Shown here: piece by piece, positions 51,609 to 59,823 of the stretch
Layout of the letters: each line of letters starts with the position of its first letter
Position numbering within the stretch: the first letter of the stretch is position 1
Origin: Betaproteobacteria bacterium
Lineage (GTDB): Bacteria; Pseudomonadota; Gammaproteobacteria; Burkholderiales; SG8-39
Direction of reading: 5' to 3'
Assembly (NCBI GenBank): GCA_004297625.1
Contig: SCTY01000058.1
Location: 1-64,000, forward strand
Length of the DNA stretch: 64,000 nucleotides
The notes under the pieces: model-generated
Database searches by the model: none
The model's input: only the letters and a program-made list of their open reading frames with translations
What the model was told of the DNA's origin: nothing
Program-made: the position numbers and the translations under genes

Positions 51609-52030
51609 GCGTTCAGCCATTGCACCTTCCGCTGCATGCGCAAGTCCTCGAGCGAGTAGCGCTCGAGCGTTGCGTAAAAATTGGCGACAGCTTCCTCCAG
51701 CACTCCCCGCAACCGGCATGCCTTGATGAGCACGCAGGCGCTGCTATCGCGCTCGAAGCACTCTGCCGCGCGGTCGCCGCCTTCGGCCAGGCGCACCACG
51801 CGCCCCACGTTGATGGCCGACGGGGCGCGGGCGAGCTGCAGCCCGCCGCCCCTGCCGCGCCGGTTTTCGAGAAAGCCTTCCTTTCCGAGGAAATGCACCA
51901 CCTTCACCACGTGGTGCTCCGAGATGGCGAAGGCTTTCGCCACCTCGGCGATCGTCGCCCGTTTCTCGGGCGCCGCCGCCAGGTACATCAGCACCCTGAG
52001 GCTGTAGTCGGTGAAGGTGGTGAGGCGCAC
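51605..52030 (-). CDS. nsrR: Rrf2-family NO-sensing repressor NsrR
   Basis: 141 aa. Winged helix-turn-helix (ATIAEVAKAFAISEHHVVKVVHFL) and the GFLENRRGRGGGLQLA wing are followed by three cysteines, Cys91, Cys99 and Cys105 (ECFERDSSACVLIKACRL), that bind the NO-sensitive cluster. MRLTTFTDYSLRVLMYLA is the standard NsrR opening, fixing the GTG start. It stands 3 bp after norZ, and an NsrR-like palindrome lies before norZ, which implies autoregulation. Confidence 0.92.
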   Translation of the reverse strand: MRLTTFTDYSLRVLMYLAAAPEKRATIAEVAKAFAISEHHVVKVVHFLGKEGFLENRRGRGGGLQLARAPSAINVGRVVRLAEGGDRAAECFERDSSACVLIKACRLRGVLEEAVANFYATLERYSLEDLRMQRKVQWLNA

Positions 52031-52033
52031 GCC

Positions 52034-54304
52034 CTAGTTCGCTCCATCAAGAACAGCCTGAAACTCGGGCCTGCGAGGCCCGCGCAGCAGCTTGAGCGCG
52101 TACACGGCAAGGAACAGCGCGCCGATCGCGAACACGATATCGCCGGGCGCGCGCAGCCACACCAGCGTTTCCATGACGCCGGAGCGCACGATTTCCGGCG
52201 AGCGCGCGTACCAGAGGCCCGTGGTGACGCTGTGGTAGGCCTGGTAGATGCCCGCGGGAAGGAGCGACACGAACACCATCAGCGCGAGGCCGATGTTCAG
52301 GCCCCAGAACGCCGGCGCGAGCACGCGGTCGGCGTGCCGGCTGCGCTCGTACAAGCCGCGCAGGCAGAACAGCATCAGGCCGATGCCGAGCATGCCGTAC
52401 ACGCCGAAGAGCGCGGCGTGGCCGTGCGCGGGCGTCATGTTGAGACCCTGCACGTAGTACAGCGACGCCGGCGGATTGATGGCGAAGCCGAGAAGGCCCG
52501 CACCGACCGAGTTCCAGAAGCCGACCGAGACGAAGCACAGGATCGGCCAGCGGTACGCGCTCACCCAGGGCGCCGCCTTGCTGCGCTGGTAGTTCCGGTA
52601 GCCTTCGATGCCGAGCAGGGCGAGTGGCACCACTTCGAGTGCGGAGAACACGGCGCCCACGGCGATGACCGAGGTCGGCGTGCCCGTCCAGTACAGGTGA
52701 TGCAGCGTGCCGAGGATCCCGCCGAACAGGAACACGATGGTCTCCATCACGATGGCGCGGTTGGCGCTCGTCGTGGCCACCAGGCCGAGGCGCGTGAAGA
52801 TCAGCGCGATCACCGCGGTGGCGAACACCTCGAAGAAGCCTTCGACCCACAGGTGCACGAGCCACCACCTCCAGTACTCGACCATGGCGTAGTGCGTGTG
52901 CTGGCCCCAGGTGAGCGAAGCGGCGTAGAAAAGCCCGATGCACGTGGCCGAGAGGAACACCATGGCGACGAGGCCTCGGGTCTCCGAGGGCATCTTCAGC
53001 GCCGGCCACAGCGCGCGGCCGAGGAGCAGCAGCCAGAAGAGCAGGCCCACGAAGAGCAGCACCTGCCAGACCCGGCCCATGCTGGTGAACTCGAGGCCCT
53101 GGTTGCCGAGCCAGAAGCTGAAGTCGAAGCCCTGGCGCGAGAGCGTGCCGAGCCAGCCGAACGCCGTCGAGCCGACGACGATGGCGAGCAGAGCATAGAA
53201 CAGCACGTCCACGCCCAGCTTCTGGAATCTGGGCTCGTGGCCGGACAGCAGCGGCGCGATGTACAGGCCGGTGGCGAGCCACGCGGTCGCGATCCAGAAG
53301 ATGCCGAACTGCGTGTGGATCGTGCGGCTCACCGTGTAGGGCAGTACTTCGGCGAGGGCGATGCCGTAAAAAGACTGGCCTTCCACCGCGTAGTGCGCCG
53401 TGACGGCGCCCATGCCGATCTGCGCGAGGATCAGCCCGATCACTACGAAGAAGTACTTGCGCGTCGCCTTCATCGACGGCGTGGCCACCGCGTTCAGCAG
53501 CGGATCGCGCGCCGGCACCGTCGGGTCCGGCTCCTCAGCATGCGCGCCGTGGTACCAGACCATGCCGGCAATACCGGCGATGAGCAGAATGATGCTCGCG
53601 ATGGTCCACATCGAGGCGGTGCCGGTCAGCGTGTTGCCGACGATCGGCTCGTGCGGCCAGTTGCTGGTGTAGGAAAGCCCGCTTTCGCCGGGACGGTCGG
53701 TGGTCGCGGACCAGGCCGACCAGAAGAAGAAGGCGGAAAGCGCCTTGCGGTCCTCGGCGCGCGGGAGCGCGTTGTCGGTCATGGCGTACTGTTCGCGCAG
53801 CTCGTTGAGCGCCGGCGCGTCCCCGAAAAGGCCGTCGTAGTGGCGCTCGAGTTGCGCGATGGCTGCTGCGCGCTCGCGCGACACGGTGAGCGTTCCGCTC
53901 GCCGCGTCGTACGTATTGGCGCGCATCTCCTCGCGCACCGCCGCGTCTATAGCGCCGCGCTGCACGGTGCTGAGCGAGTCGTAAGGCGCCCGGAAAAGCG
54001 AGTGGGCGCGCAGGTCGCGGTAGGCGATCGCCTCGCGATGCAGCCAGTCCGCCGACCAGTCGGGCGCGACGTAGCTGCCATGGCCCCATACGCTGCCGAG
54101 CTGCTGGCCGCCCGCCGCGAGCCAGGCGCGCTGGCCCTCGCGGATCTCGCCGGCGGTGTACAGCGTTTCACCGCCCGGCGTGCGGACGGCTTCGGGAATG
54201 GGCGGCGCGGCGAGGTAGATCTCGCGTCCGAGCCAGCCCAGGGCGGCAAAGGACAGCAAGAAAACAATGGCCAGCCCAATCCATAGTCTGCGGTTCTGAT
54301 GCAT
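52034..54304 (-). CDS. norZ: Quinol-dependent nitric oxide reductase (qNOR)
   Basis: 756 aa. The N-terminal extension (WLGREIYLAAPPIPEAVR, then GGQQLGSVWGHGSYVAPDWSADWLH) replaces the NorC subunit and marks the single-chain quinol type. The NorB core of about 12 helices follows with heme-site histidines (IHTQFGIFW, WWLVHLWVEGFFEVFA, LHHLYWTG, PAHGHAALFGVYG). It reduces 2 NO to N2O at the cytoplasmic membrane. ATG 54304 is chosen over the earlier open frame because AAAGGA precedes it and homology begins there. Confidence 0.95.
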   Translation of the reverse strand: MHQNRRLWIGLAIVFLLSFAALGWLGREIYLAAPPIPEAVRTPGGETLYTAGEIREGQRAWLAAGGQQLGSVWGHGSYVAPDWSADWLHREAIAYRDLRAHSLFRAPYDSLSTVQRGAIDAAVREEMRANTYDAASGTLTVSRERAAAIAQLERHYDGLFGDAPALNELREQYAMTDNALPRAEDRKALSAFFFWSAWSATTDRPGESGLSYTSNWPHEPIVGNTLTGTASMWTIASIILLIAGIAGMVWYHGAHAEEPDPTVPARDPLLNAVATPSMKATRKYFFVVIGLILAQIGMGAVTAHYAVEGQSFYGIALAEVLPYTVSRTIHTQFGIFWIATAWLATGLYIAPLLSGHEPRFQKLGVDVLFYALLAIVVGSTAFGWLGTLSRQGFDFSFWLGNQGLEFTSMGRVWQVLLFVGLLFWLLLLGRALWPALKMPSETRGLVAMVFLSATCIGLFYAASLTWGQHTHYAMVEYWRWWLVHLWVEGFFEVFATAVIALIFTRLGLVATTSANRAIVMETIVFLFGGILGTLHHLYWTGTPTSVIAVGAVFSALEVVPLALLGIEGYRNYQRSKAAPWVSAYRWPILCFVSVGFWNSVGAGLLGFAINPPASLYYVQGLNMTPAHGHAALFGVYGMLGIGLMLFCLRGLYERSRHADRVLAPAFWGLNIGLALMVFVSLLPAGIYQAYHSVTTGLWYARSPEIVRSGVMETLVWLRAPGDIVFAIGALFLAVYALKLLRGPRRPEFQAVLDGAN

Positions 54305-54339
54305 TGAAGCGGTTCCTTTCAGGAGGGTGGGATCTTTAT

Positions 54340-54360
54340 AGGTGCAAACGATATACACCT
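54340..54360. promoter_or_regulatory. NsrR-type operator upstream of norZ
   Basis: The 21-bp segment begins AGGTGCA and ends TACACCT, an imperfect inverted repeat with AT-rich centre that matches the general form of NsrR sites (ATGCAT/TGTAT half sites 11 bp apart). It lies 36 bp upstream of the norZ start, where a bound repressor would block transcription. NsrR itself is encoded in this operon. Confidence 0.6.
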
Positions 54361-54374
54361 TCAAGTCCGCTTTT

Positions 54375-54388
54375 TTGATCTACGTCAA
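54375..54388. promoter_or_regulatory. FNR-type box between norZ and hemN
   Basis: TTGATCTACGTCAA matches TTGAT-N4-ATCAA with one change, the same variant (GTCAA) as the box of the bzd operon. It is 35 bp before the hemN start chosen and 71 bp before norZ on the other strand. Either gene could be activated under low oxygen; hemN and nor genes are known FNR/Anr targets. Confidence 0.65.
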
Positions 54389-54422
54389 AGGTCGCGCCGG
54401 CGGGCCGGTCATCATCGGCACC

Positions 54423-55820
54423 ATGCAGATTGCCCCTCCCTATCCTGCCTCGGCGATGGTCGTGGACCCGGCGCTCGTCCGGAAGCACGACGTCAGCGGG
54501 CCGCGCTACACCTCGTACCCGACCGCGGACCGCTTCACGCCGGCCTTCGGCGAAGCCGAGCTAAAAAAATTCCTGAAAGCGAGAAGCGGCACGCAGGCGT
54601 GGTCGCTGTACATGCACCTGCCGTTCTGCGACACGCTCTGCTATTACTGCGCTTGCAACAAGGTCATTACGCGCGACCACGGCAAGTCGGCGCGCTACGT
54701 CGAGTATCTCGAGCGCGAAATGGCGCTTCTCGAGCCGCATCTGGGCGAGAAGCCGCGCGTCTGCCAGCTGCACTGGGGCGGCGGCACGCCGACCTTCCTC
54801 GCGCGCGACGAGATGCAGCGCCTGGTCCGCGCCGTCGATGCGCGTTTTCAGCGCACCGACGACTTCGAGTGCTCGATCGAGATCGATCCGCGGCGCATCG
54901 CGCCGGGAACGCTGCGCTTTCTCGCGGGCCTCGGGTTCAACCGGCTTTCGATCGGCGTGCAGGACTTCGACCCCGATGTGCAGCGCGCCGTGCACCGCAT
55001 CCAGAGCGAGGAAGTCACGCGCGCGGCGATCGAAGAGGGCCGCGCGAGCGGCTTCCGCTCGGTGAACCTCGATCTGATCTACGGCCTGCCCAAGCAGACG
55101 CTCGAGGGCTTCGGCCGCACGCTCGAGAAGGTGATCGCGCTCGCGCCCGACCGCATCGCGCTCTACGGCTACGCGCATCTGCCGGCGATGTTCAAGCCGC
55201 AGCGGCGCATCGCCGAAGCCGACCTGCCGCGCGCCGAGACCAAGCTCCAGATCATGACCACCGCCATCGGCCGGCTGACGAGCGCGGGTTACGTCTACAT
55301 CGGCTTCGACCACTTCGCCCGTCCCGACGACGCGCTCGCGATCGCGCAGGCGCAGGGCCGGCTGCAGCGCAACTTCCAGGGCTATTCGACGCACGCCGAC
55401 TGCGACATGCTCGGCTTGGGCGTTTCCTCCATCGGCCGCGTCGGCCCGACGTATTACCAGAACGCAAAGACGCTGCCCGATTACTACGCGGCGCTCGATG
55501 CCGGGCGCCTGCCCGTCGTGCGCGGCATGGAGCTCTCCACCGACGACCTGCTGCGCCGCTCGGTCATCCAGCGGCTCGCGTGCGACTTCCGCCTCGGCTT
55601 CAAGACTGCCGAGGCGGCGTACAACATCGACTTCAGGCGCTACTTCAAGGCCGAGATGGCCGATGTCGCGAAGCTCGCCGAGGACGGGCTGGTCGAGCTT
55701 GTCGATGACGGCATCGTGGTGACGCCGAAGGGGCGGGTCCTGGTGCGCGCCGTTTGCATGGTGTTCGACCGCTATCTCAGAGAAAAGCGCGCCGGCGCGA
55801 CGTACTCCAAAGTGCTTTAA
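54423..55820 (+). CDS. hemN: Oxygen-independent coproporphyrinogen III dehydrogenase
   Basis: 465 aa. The HemN radical SAM motif CDTLCYYCAC (C-x3-C-x2-C-x-C), GPRYTSYPTADRF at the N-terminus, HWGGGTPTFL, SIGVQDFDPDVQ and FDHFARPDD distinguish true HemN from HemW. It makes protoporphyrinogen without O2, supplying heme to the NO reductase in anoxia. ATG 54423 or 54456 may be the start; the earlier frame from 54342 would run through the regulatory boxes and is rejected. Confidence 0.93.
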   Translation: MQIAPPYPASAMVVDPALVRKHDVSGPRYTSYPTADRFTPAFGEAELKKFLKARSGTQAWSLYMHLPFCDTLCYYCACNKVITRDHGKSARYVEYLEREMALLEPHLGEKPRVCQLHWGGGTPTFLARDEMQRLVRAVDARFQRTDDFECSIEIDPRRIAPGTLRFLAGLGFNRLSIGVQDFDPDVQRAVHRIQSEEVTRAAIEEGRASGFRSVNLDLIYGLPKQTLEGFGRTLEKVIALAPDRIALYGYAHLPAMFKPQRRIAEADLPRAETKLQIMTTAIGRLTSAGYVYIGFDHFARPDDALAIAQAQGRLQRNFQGYSTHADCDMLGLGVSSIGRVGPTYYQNAKTLPDYYAALDAGRLPVVRGMELSTDDLLRRSVIQRLACDFRLGFKTAEAAYNIDFRRYFKAEMADVAKLAEDGLVELVDDGIVVTPKGRVLVRAVCMVFDRYLREKRAGATYSKVL

Positions 55821-55828
55821 TTGCCGGA

Positions 55829-56764
55829 ATGAATCCGGCGTGGCCCAGCCTCCCGTTCGAGGCCTGGCGCGACACCTACGCAACGTTGCACCGCTGGCTG
55901 CAGATCGCCGGCAAGATCCGCTTCGTTCAATCGCCGTGGGTCAACCATCAGTGGCACGTAACGCTCTACGTCACGGCGCGCGGGCTTTCGACCCTCGCGA
56001 TCCCGCACGGCACGCGCATCTTCCAGATGGACTTCGATTTTCTCGATCACCGGCTCGTGGTGCATTCGAGCGATGGCGGCGCCAAGGCGCTGCGGCTCGA
56101 GCCGAAGTCGGTCGCGGCGTTCTACGCGGAGCTGATGGCGGCGCTGCAGGCGCTCAATCTGCCGGTGCGCATCCACACCACCCCGAACGAGATCCCGGAC
56201 GCCGTGCCGTTCGAGCGCGACGAGGCGAATCGCTCCTACGATCCCGAATACGCGCAACGGTTCTGGCGGGCGCTCGTGCAGGCCGACCGCGTGTTCAAGA
56301 TCTTTCGGGCGCGCTTCATCGGCAAGGCGAGCCCGGTGCATTTGTTCTGGGGCAGCTGCGACCTGGCCGCTTCGCGGTATTCCGGCCGCCGGGCGCCCGA
56401 GCATCCCGGCGGTTTTCCGAACATGCCCGACCGGGTGGTACGCGAGGCGTACTCGCACGAGTGCAGCAGCTGCGGCTTCTGGCCGGGCGGCGAGAAAACC
56501 CCTTATCCGCTGTTCTTCTCGTACGCGTATCCCGAGCCGCCGGGCTTCAAGGACGCGACAGTTCGGCCGTCCGCCGCGCACTACAGCCGCGAGCTCGGCG
56601 AGTTCTTGCTGCCGTACGAGGAAGTGCGCAACTCGCCCGATCCCGACGCTGCTCTGCTCGCGTTTCTCCAGAGTACGTACGAAGCAGCCGCCCGGCTCGC
56701 GGGATGGGATCGCGCCGCGCTCGAGGGAATTCAGGGTCAGAGTCTTAATTCACGCAACGCGTAG
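55829..56764 (+). CDS. DUF5996-type protein of unknown function
   Basis: 311 aa. Features fit the DUF5996 family: FEAWRDTYATLHRWLQIAGKIR, SPWVNHQWHVTLYVT, VHLFWGSCDLAASRYSGR and HECSSCGFWPGG. There is no signal peptide or membrane segment. The final residues (GQSLNSRNA) are encoded by the hairpin repeat at 56725-56797, so the natural end may have been altered when that element arrived. It begins 8 bp after hemN and may be co-transcribed. Confidence 0.8.
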   Translation: MNPAWPSLPFEAWRDTYATLHRWLQIAGKIRFVQSPWVNHQWHVTLYVTARGLSTLAIPHGTRIFQMDFDFLDHRLVVHSSDGGAKALRLEPKSVAAFYAELMAALQALNLPVRIHTTPNEIPDAVPFERDEANRSYDPEYAQRFWRALVQADRVFKIFRARFIGKASPVHLFWGSCDLAASRYSGRRAPEHPGGFPNMPDRVVREAYSHECSSCGFWPGGEKTPYPLFFSYAYPEPPGFKDATVRPSAAHYSRELGEFLLPYEEVRNSPDPDAALLAFLQSTYEAAARLAGWDRAALEGIQGQSLNSRNA

Positions 56765-56797
56765 CTACCTGAATTAAGACTCTGACCCCGAATTCCC
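56725..56797. repeat. 27-bp inverted repeat between convergent genes
   Basis: The arms at 56725-56751 and 56771-56797 are reverse complements with one mismatch and a 19-nt loop. The core GACTCTGACCCCGAATT parallels GGTCTGTCCCTGATTTT in the 14662-14756 repeat. Both convergent flanking genes (55829 and 57916) end inside the element, which supplies their stop codons and would form a strong bidirectional hairpin terminator. Confidence 0.88.
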
Positions 56798-57916
56798 GTC
56801 CTGAAAGCGCGCCTGGATCTCGGCCACCTTGGCCGTGTTGAACGACAGCGCTTCGACGCAGTCCTCGTCGAGCTTCGTGCGCGCCAGCCGGCGCAGCCAC
56901 GCGAAGGCTTCGGCGTTGGACCATGACGGCTTGTAGGGGCGCGGGCTGGTGAGCGCGTCGAACACGTCGGCGACCGCGACGATGCGCGCCTCGAGCGGGA
57001 TCGAGCCGTCGCGCAAGCCGCGCGGGTAGCCGCTGCCGTCCATGGTCTCGTGGTGCGACTCGGCGATGTGGCGCAGAAGGTCGAGCCCCTCGAGCTGCTC
57101 GAGGCCGAAGTTGCGCGCGATCGCGTCGATCATCTCGCGGCCGCGCAGCGCGTGCCGCTCCATCTCGTCGCGCTCCTCCGCGGTCAGCGGGCCGCGCTTG
57201 TGGAGGATGCTGTCGGGCAGCGCCAGCTTTCCGAGGTCGTGCAGCGGCGCGAACTGGGAAATGCGCTCGATCGCCTCGTCGTCGAGGCTCGCGGCGCCGC
57301 TCGCGGCGAGATGCTGCGCGATGACCCGCGCGTAGCGCGACATGCGCTCGAGATGCGCGCCCGTCTCGGGGTCGCGGAAGCTCACCAGGTCGTGCGCCGT
57401 CTTGACCGCCGCGGCGAGCACCCGCAGCGCGAACATGTCGGCGGCCACGACGGCGGAAATGAGGTGCGCGTACACGTCGAGGATGCGCAGCGCCTCCTCG
57501 GTGAACACCTGCGATGTGCGCGAGTTGAAGAAGATGAACCCGGAGAAGGCGGCGTTGAGGTAGGTCGGCACGGTATAGCTCGCGCGGTAGCGCTCCTCGG
57601 CGATCACGCGCGTGTGCAGGTGCCGGCCCTCGCGGAAGATGTCGAGGTCGTTGACGACGCGCGGCCGGCCGACGCGCAGGATCTCGGCGAGGGACGGCGC
57701 GTCCGCGAGGCGCGCTTCGTAGCGCACGAGGTTGCCTCCTCCGGGCGAGCTCGCGAGGAAGGTCTTGAGCGTATCGCTCGCCGCGTCGTAAGCCGCCACC
57801 GAAATCCGGTCGACAAGGTCGACCTGGGCGTAGAGCGCCTCGTGGATCGCGGCGAGCTTGCGCTCGAGCGGCTGGCTCGAGTCCAGGAGCTGCAGCGCGT
57901 CGGCGTGCTCGAACAT
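56774..57916 (-). CDS. GAF-HD-GYP c-di-GMP phosphodiesterase
   Basis: 380 aa. An N-terminal GAF-like sensor (about 20-165) is followed by HD-GYP: GAHLERMSRYA, the HD pair in FAPLHDLGKLALPDSIL and the GYP part HHETMDGSGYPRGLRDGSIPL, then ADVFDALTSPRPYK. All metal ligands appear present, so it should hydrolyse c-di-GMP. The C-terminal GNSGSES comes from the neighbouring repeat. It directly follows the ThDP-enzyme gene on the same strand (stop and start adjacent), which is an unexpected pairing. Confidence 0.9.
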   Translation of the reverse strand: MFEHADALQLLDSSQPLERKLAAIHEALYAQVDLVDRISVAAYDAASDTLKTFLASSPGGGNLVRYEARLADAPSLAEILRVGRPRVVNDLDIFREGRHLHTRVIAEERYRASYTVPTYLNAAFSGFIFFNSRTSQVFTEEALRILDVYAHLISAVVAADMFALRVLAAAVKTAHDLVSFRDPETGAHLERMSRYARVIAQHLAASGAASLDDEAIERISQFAPLHDLGKLALPDSILHKRGPLTAEERDEMERHALRGREMIDAIARNFGLEQLEGLDLLRHIAESHHETMDGSGYPRGLRDGSIPLEARIVAVADVFDALTSPRPYKPSWSNAEAFAWLRRLARTKLDEDCVEALSFNTAKVAEIQARFQDGNSGSES

Positions 57917-59569
57917 CTATCCGCCGAAGCCGTCGGCCACCCGCACGTCGACGAGGTTGGGAGCGCCGCTCGCGAACGCCTCGCGCAGCGCGGGCGCGAT
58001 GTCCTGCGGGTCGGCGACGCGCCGCGCGGCGAGGCCGAAGGAGCGCCCGAGCGCGACGAAGTCGATTTCCGGATCGCGTAAATCCATTCCGGTGAACTTG
58101 TCCGTCGAGCGCATCGACACCAGGCGCTCCTTGATGATGCGGTAGCCGCGGTTGTTGGCGATGATGTAGGTAATGGGCAGCTTCTCGTGCGCGGCGCTCC
58201 ACAGCGCCTGCACGCTGTACAGGGACGAGCCGTCGCCCACGATGGCCGCTACCGGCCGGCCGGGAAGGGCCAGGCTGATCCCCACCGCGCCCGGCATGGC
58301 GAAGCCGAGCCCGCCGCTCGCGAGTCCGTAATAGGACCGCGGATCGCGCAGCGGCAGCAGCTTCGGCAGCGCATAGGTGCTCACCAGGCCCTCGTCCACG
58401 ACGACCGCGTCCTTCGGCAGCGTTTCGGTGAACCGCAGCATGAGGTAGCGCGGATCGATAGGCGCCGTTTCCGCCGCGAGCAAAGCCTCCATGCGCGCGC
58501 TCTCGCGCTGCGCGCTCCAGTTGCGGCTCTTCAATGCGTCGAGCCTCGCCTTTGCTTCCGCTTCGGGACGGTTTCGTAAAAGCGCAAGAAGCGCCCGTAG
58601 CGTTTCCTTGACGTTCGCCGCTACGGCGAGGTCCGTTCGGTAGTTCTTGCCAAGCTCGGCGCTGCGCTCGGAGATATGGATGACCGGCAGGGTTTCGGGC
58701 AGCGGCTCGACCGGGCTGTAGACCGACATGCGCAGCAAGTCGGCGCCCAGGCAGAGCAGCACGTCGTAGTCCTGAAGAAGCGCGCGCACCTGCTTCTGCG
58801 AGCGGGTGAGGGCGCCCATGAAGGCCGGGTGCTCGGTCGGGAACTGCGCGCTGTACGGGATGGACGACTGGTAGACCGCCGCGCCGAGGAGCTCGGCGAG
58901 CTCGGCCGCTTCGCCGAAGGCGTCGCGCATCGCGAGCTCCTGCCCTGCCAGGATCGCCGGGCGGCGCGCCGCCAGCAGCCTCTTCAAAAGTTGCTGCAAA
59001 GTCTCGTCGTTAGGCCGCACCGCAGCGTCGACGCGCACCGGGCGGCCCATGTCGATCTCCACGCTCTGGTCGAGCACGTCGCCGGGCAGGCTGAGGAACA
59101 CCGGGCCGGTCGGCGGGGTGAGCGCGATCTTGGCCGCGCGGTGCAGGATCCGCGGCAGGTCCTCGGCGCGCGTCACGTCGACCGCCCATTTCACGAGCGG
59201 CTGCGCGATCGGCACCAGGGGCTCGTAGAGCATCGGCTCGAGCAGCCCATGGCCCTGCTCCTGCTGCCCGGCGGTCAGAATCACCGGCGAGCCCGAGAAC
59301 CTGGCGTTGTAGAGCGCGCCGATGGCGTTGCCGAGGCCCGGCGCCACGTGGACGTTGGCGGCAGCGAGCCGGTTCGAGGCGCGGCAGAACCCGTCCGCCA
59401 TGCCGAGCACGACCGCTTCCTGCAAGCCGAGCACGTACTTGAGCTGCGGGTAATCGGGCACGACTTCCATGATGGGCAGCTCGGTGGTGCCCGGATTGCC
59501 GAAGAGGTGGGTGACGCCTTCGTCGACAAGCAGCTGTAGAAAAGCGGCTCGTCCGGTAATTCTTGTCAT
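57917..59569 (-). CDS. Thiamine-diphosphate enzyme, benzoylformate decarboxylase-like
   Basis: 550 aa, three-domain ThDP fold. N-terminal GNPGTTELPIM and the activating Glu in LQEAVVLGMADG are followed by NVHVAPGLGNAIG, whose His matches the active-site His70 of benzoylformate decarboxylase. The ThDP motif GDGSSLYSVQALWSAAHEKLPITYIIANN lies near 425-455. It likely decarboxylates phenylglyoxylate-type 2-oxo acids to aldehydes, in line with the aromatic metabolism of the window. Acetolactate synthase-like activity is less likely from the His. ATG 59569 gives the normal family N-terminus. Confidence 0.87.
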   Translation of the reverse strand: MTRITGRAAFLQLLVDEGVTHLFGNPGTTELPIMEVVPDYPQLKYVLGLQEAVVLGMADGFCRASNRLAAANVHVAPGLGNAIGALYNARFSGSPVILTAGQQEQGHGLLEPMLYEPLVPIAQPLVKWAVDVTRAEDLPRILHRAAKIALTPPTGPVFLSLPGDVLDQSVEIDMGRPVRVDAAVRPNDETLQQLLKRLLAARRPAILAGQELAMRDAFGEAAELAELLGAAVYQSSIPYSAQFPTEHPAFMGALTRSQKQVRALLQDYDVLLCLGADLLRMSVYSPVEPLPETLPVIHISERSAELGKNYRTDLAVAANVKETLRALLALLRNRPEAEAKARLDALKSRNWSAQRESARMEALLAAETAPIDPRYLMLRFTETLPKDAVVVDEGLVSTYALPKLLPLRDPRSYYGLASGGLGFAMPGAVGISLALPGRPVAAIVGDGSSLYSVQALWSAAHEKLPITYIIANNRGYRIIKERLVSMRSTDKFTGMDLRDPEIDFVALGRSFGLAARRVADPQDIAPALREAFASGAPNLVDVRVADGFGG

Positions 59570-59613
59570 TGCGCGCAAGTCTACCGCGCGCGGCAACGCG
59601 AGTTCCGGATGGA

Positions 59614-59784
59614 CTACTTGGGGTCCACTACCGCGACCCGCGGGCGGCGGCGCTCGGGACTCGCGTACGGACCGTCGGCGATTACATCCAGGGCGTCGAG
59701 AAACACCTGATCGGGCAGCGCTTCTTCGCCGGCCAGCCAGCGGAACAGGCGCGCGCGCGGGACATTGAGGAATTTCGCGAGCAA
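59614..59784 (-). CDS. Possible small helix-turn-helix protein
   Basis: On the minus strand about 56 residues read LLAKFLNVPRARLFRWLAG and EEALPDQVFLDALDVIAD, a helix-turn-helix-like pattern seen in short uncharacterised proteins, and end with TAG at 59614. The start is uncertain: the TTG at 59784 has no ribosome site, and the frame is open further upstream (HKQSPKQERFRARG). It occupies the gap between the ThDP gene and the pyruvyltransferase gene. Confidence 0.5.
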   Translation of the reverse strand: MLAKFLNVPRARLFRWLAGEEALPDQVFLDALDVIADGPYASPERRRPRVAVVDPK

Positions 59785-59823
59785 GCCGCGTGCCCGGAAT
59801 CGTTCTTGCTTGGGACTCTGCTT

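Noticed and set aside
54342..54422. N-terminal extension of HemN from the first in-frame ATG
   Set aside because: It would run through the NsrR-like and FNR-type sites and is not part of the HemN family.
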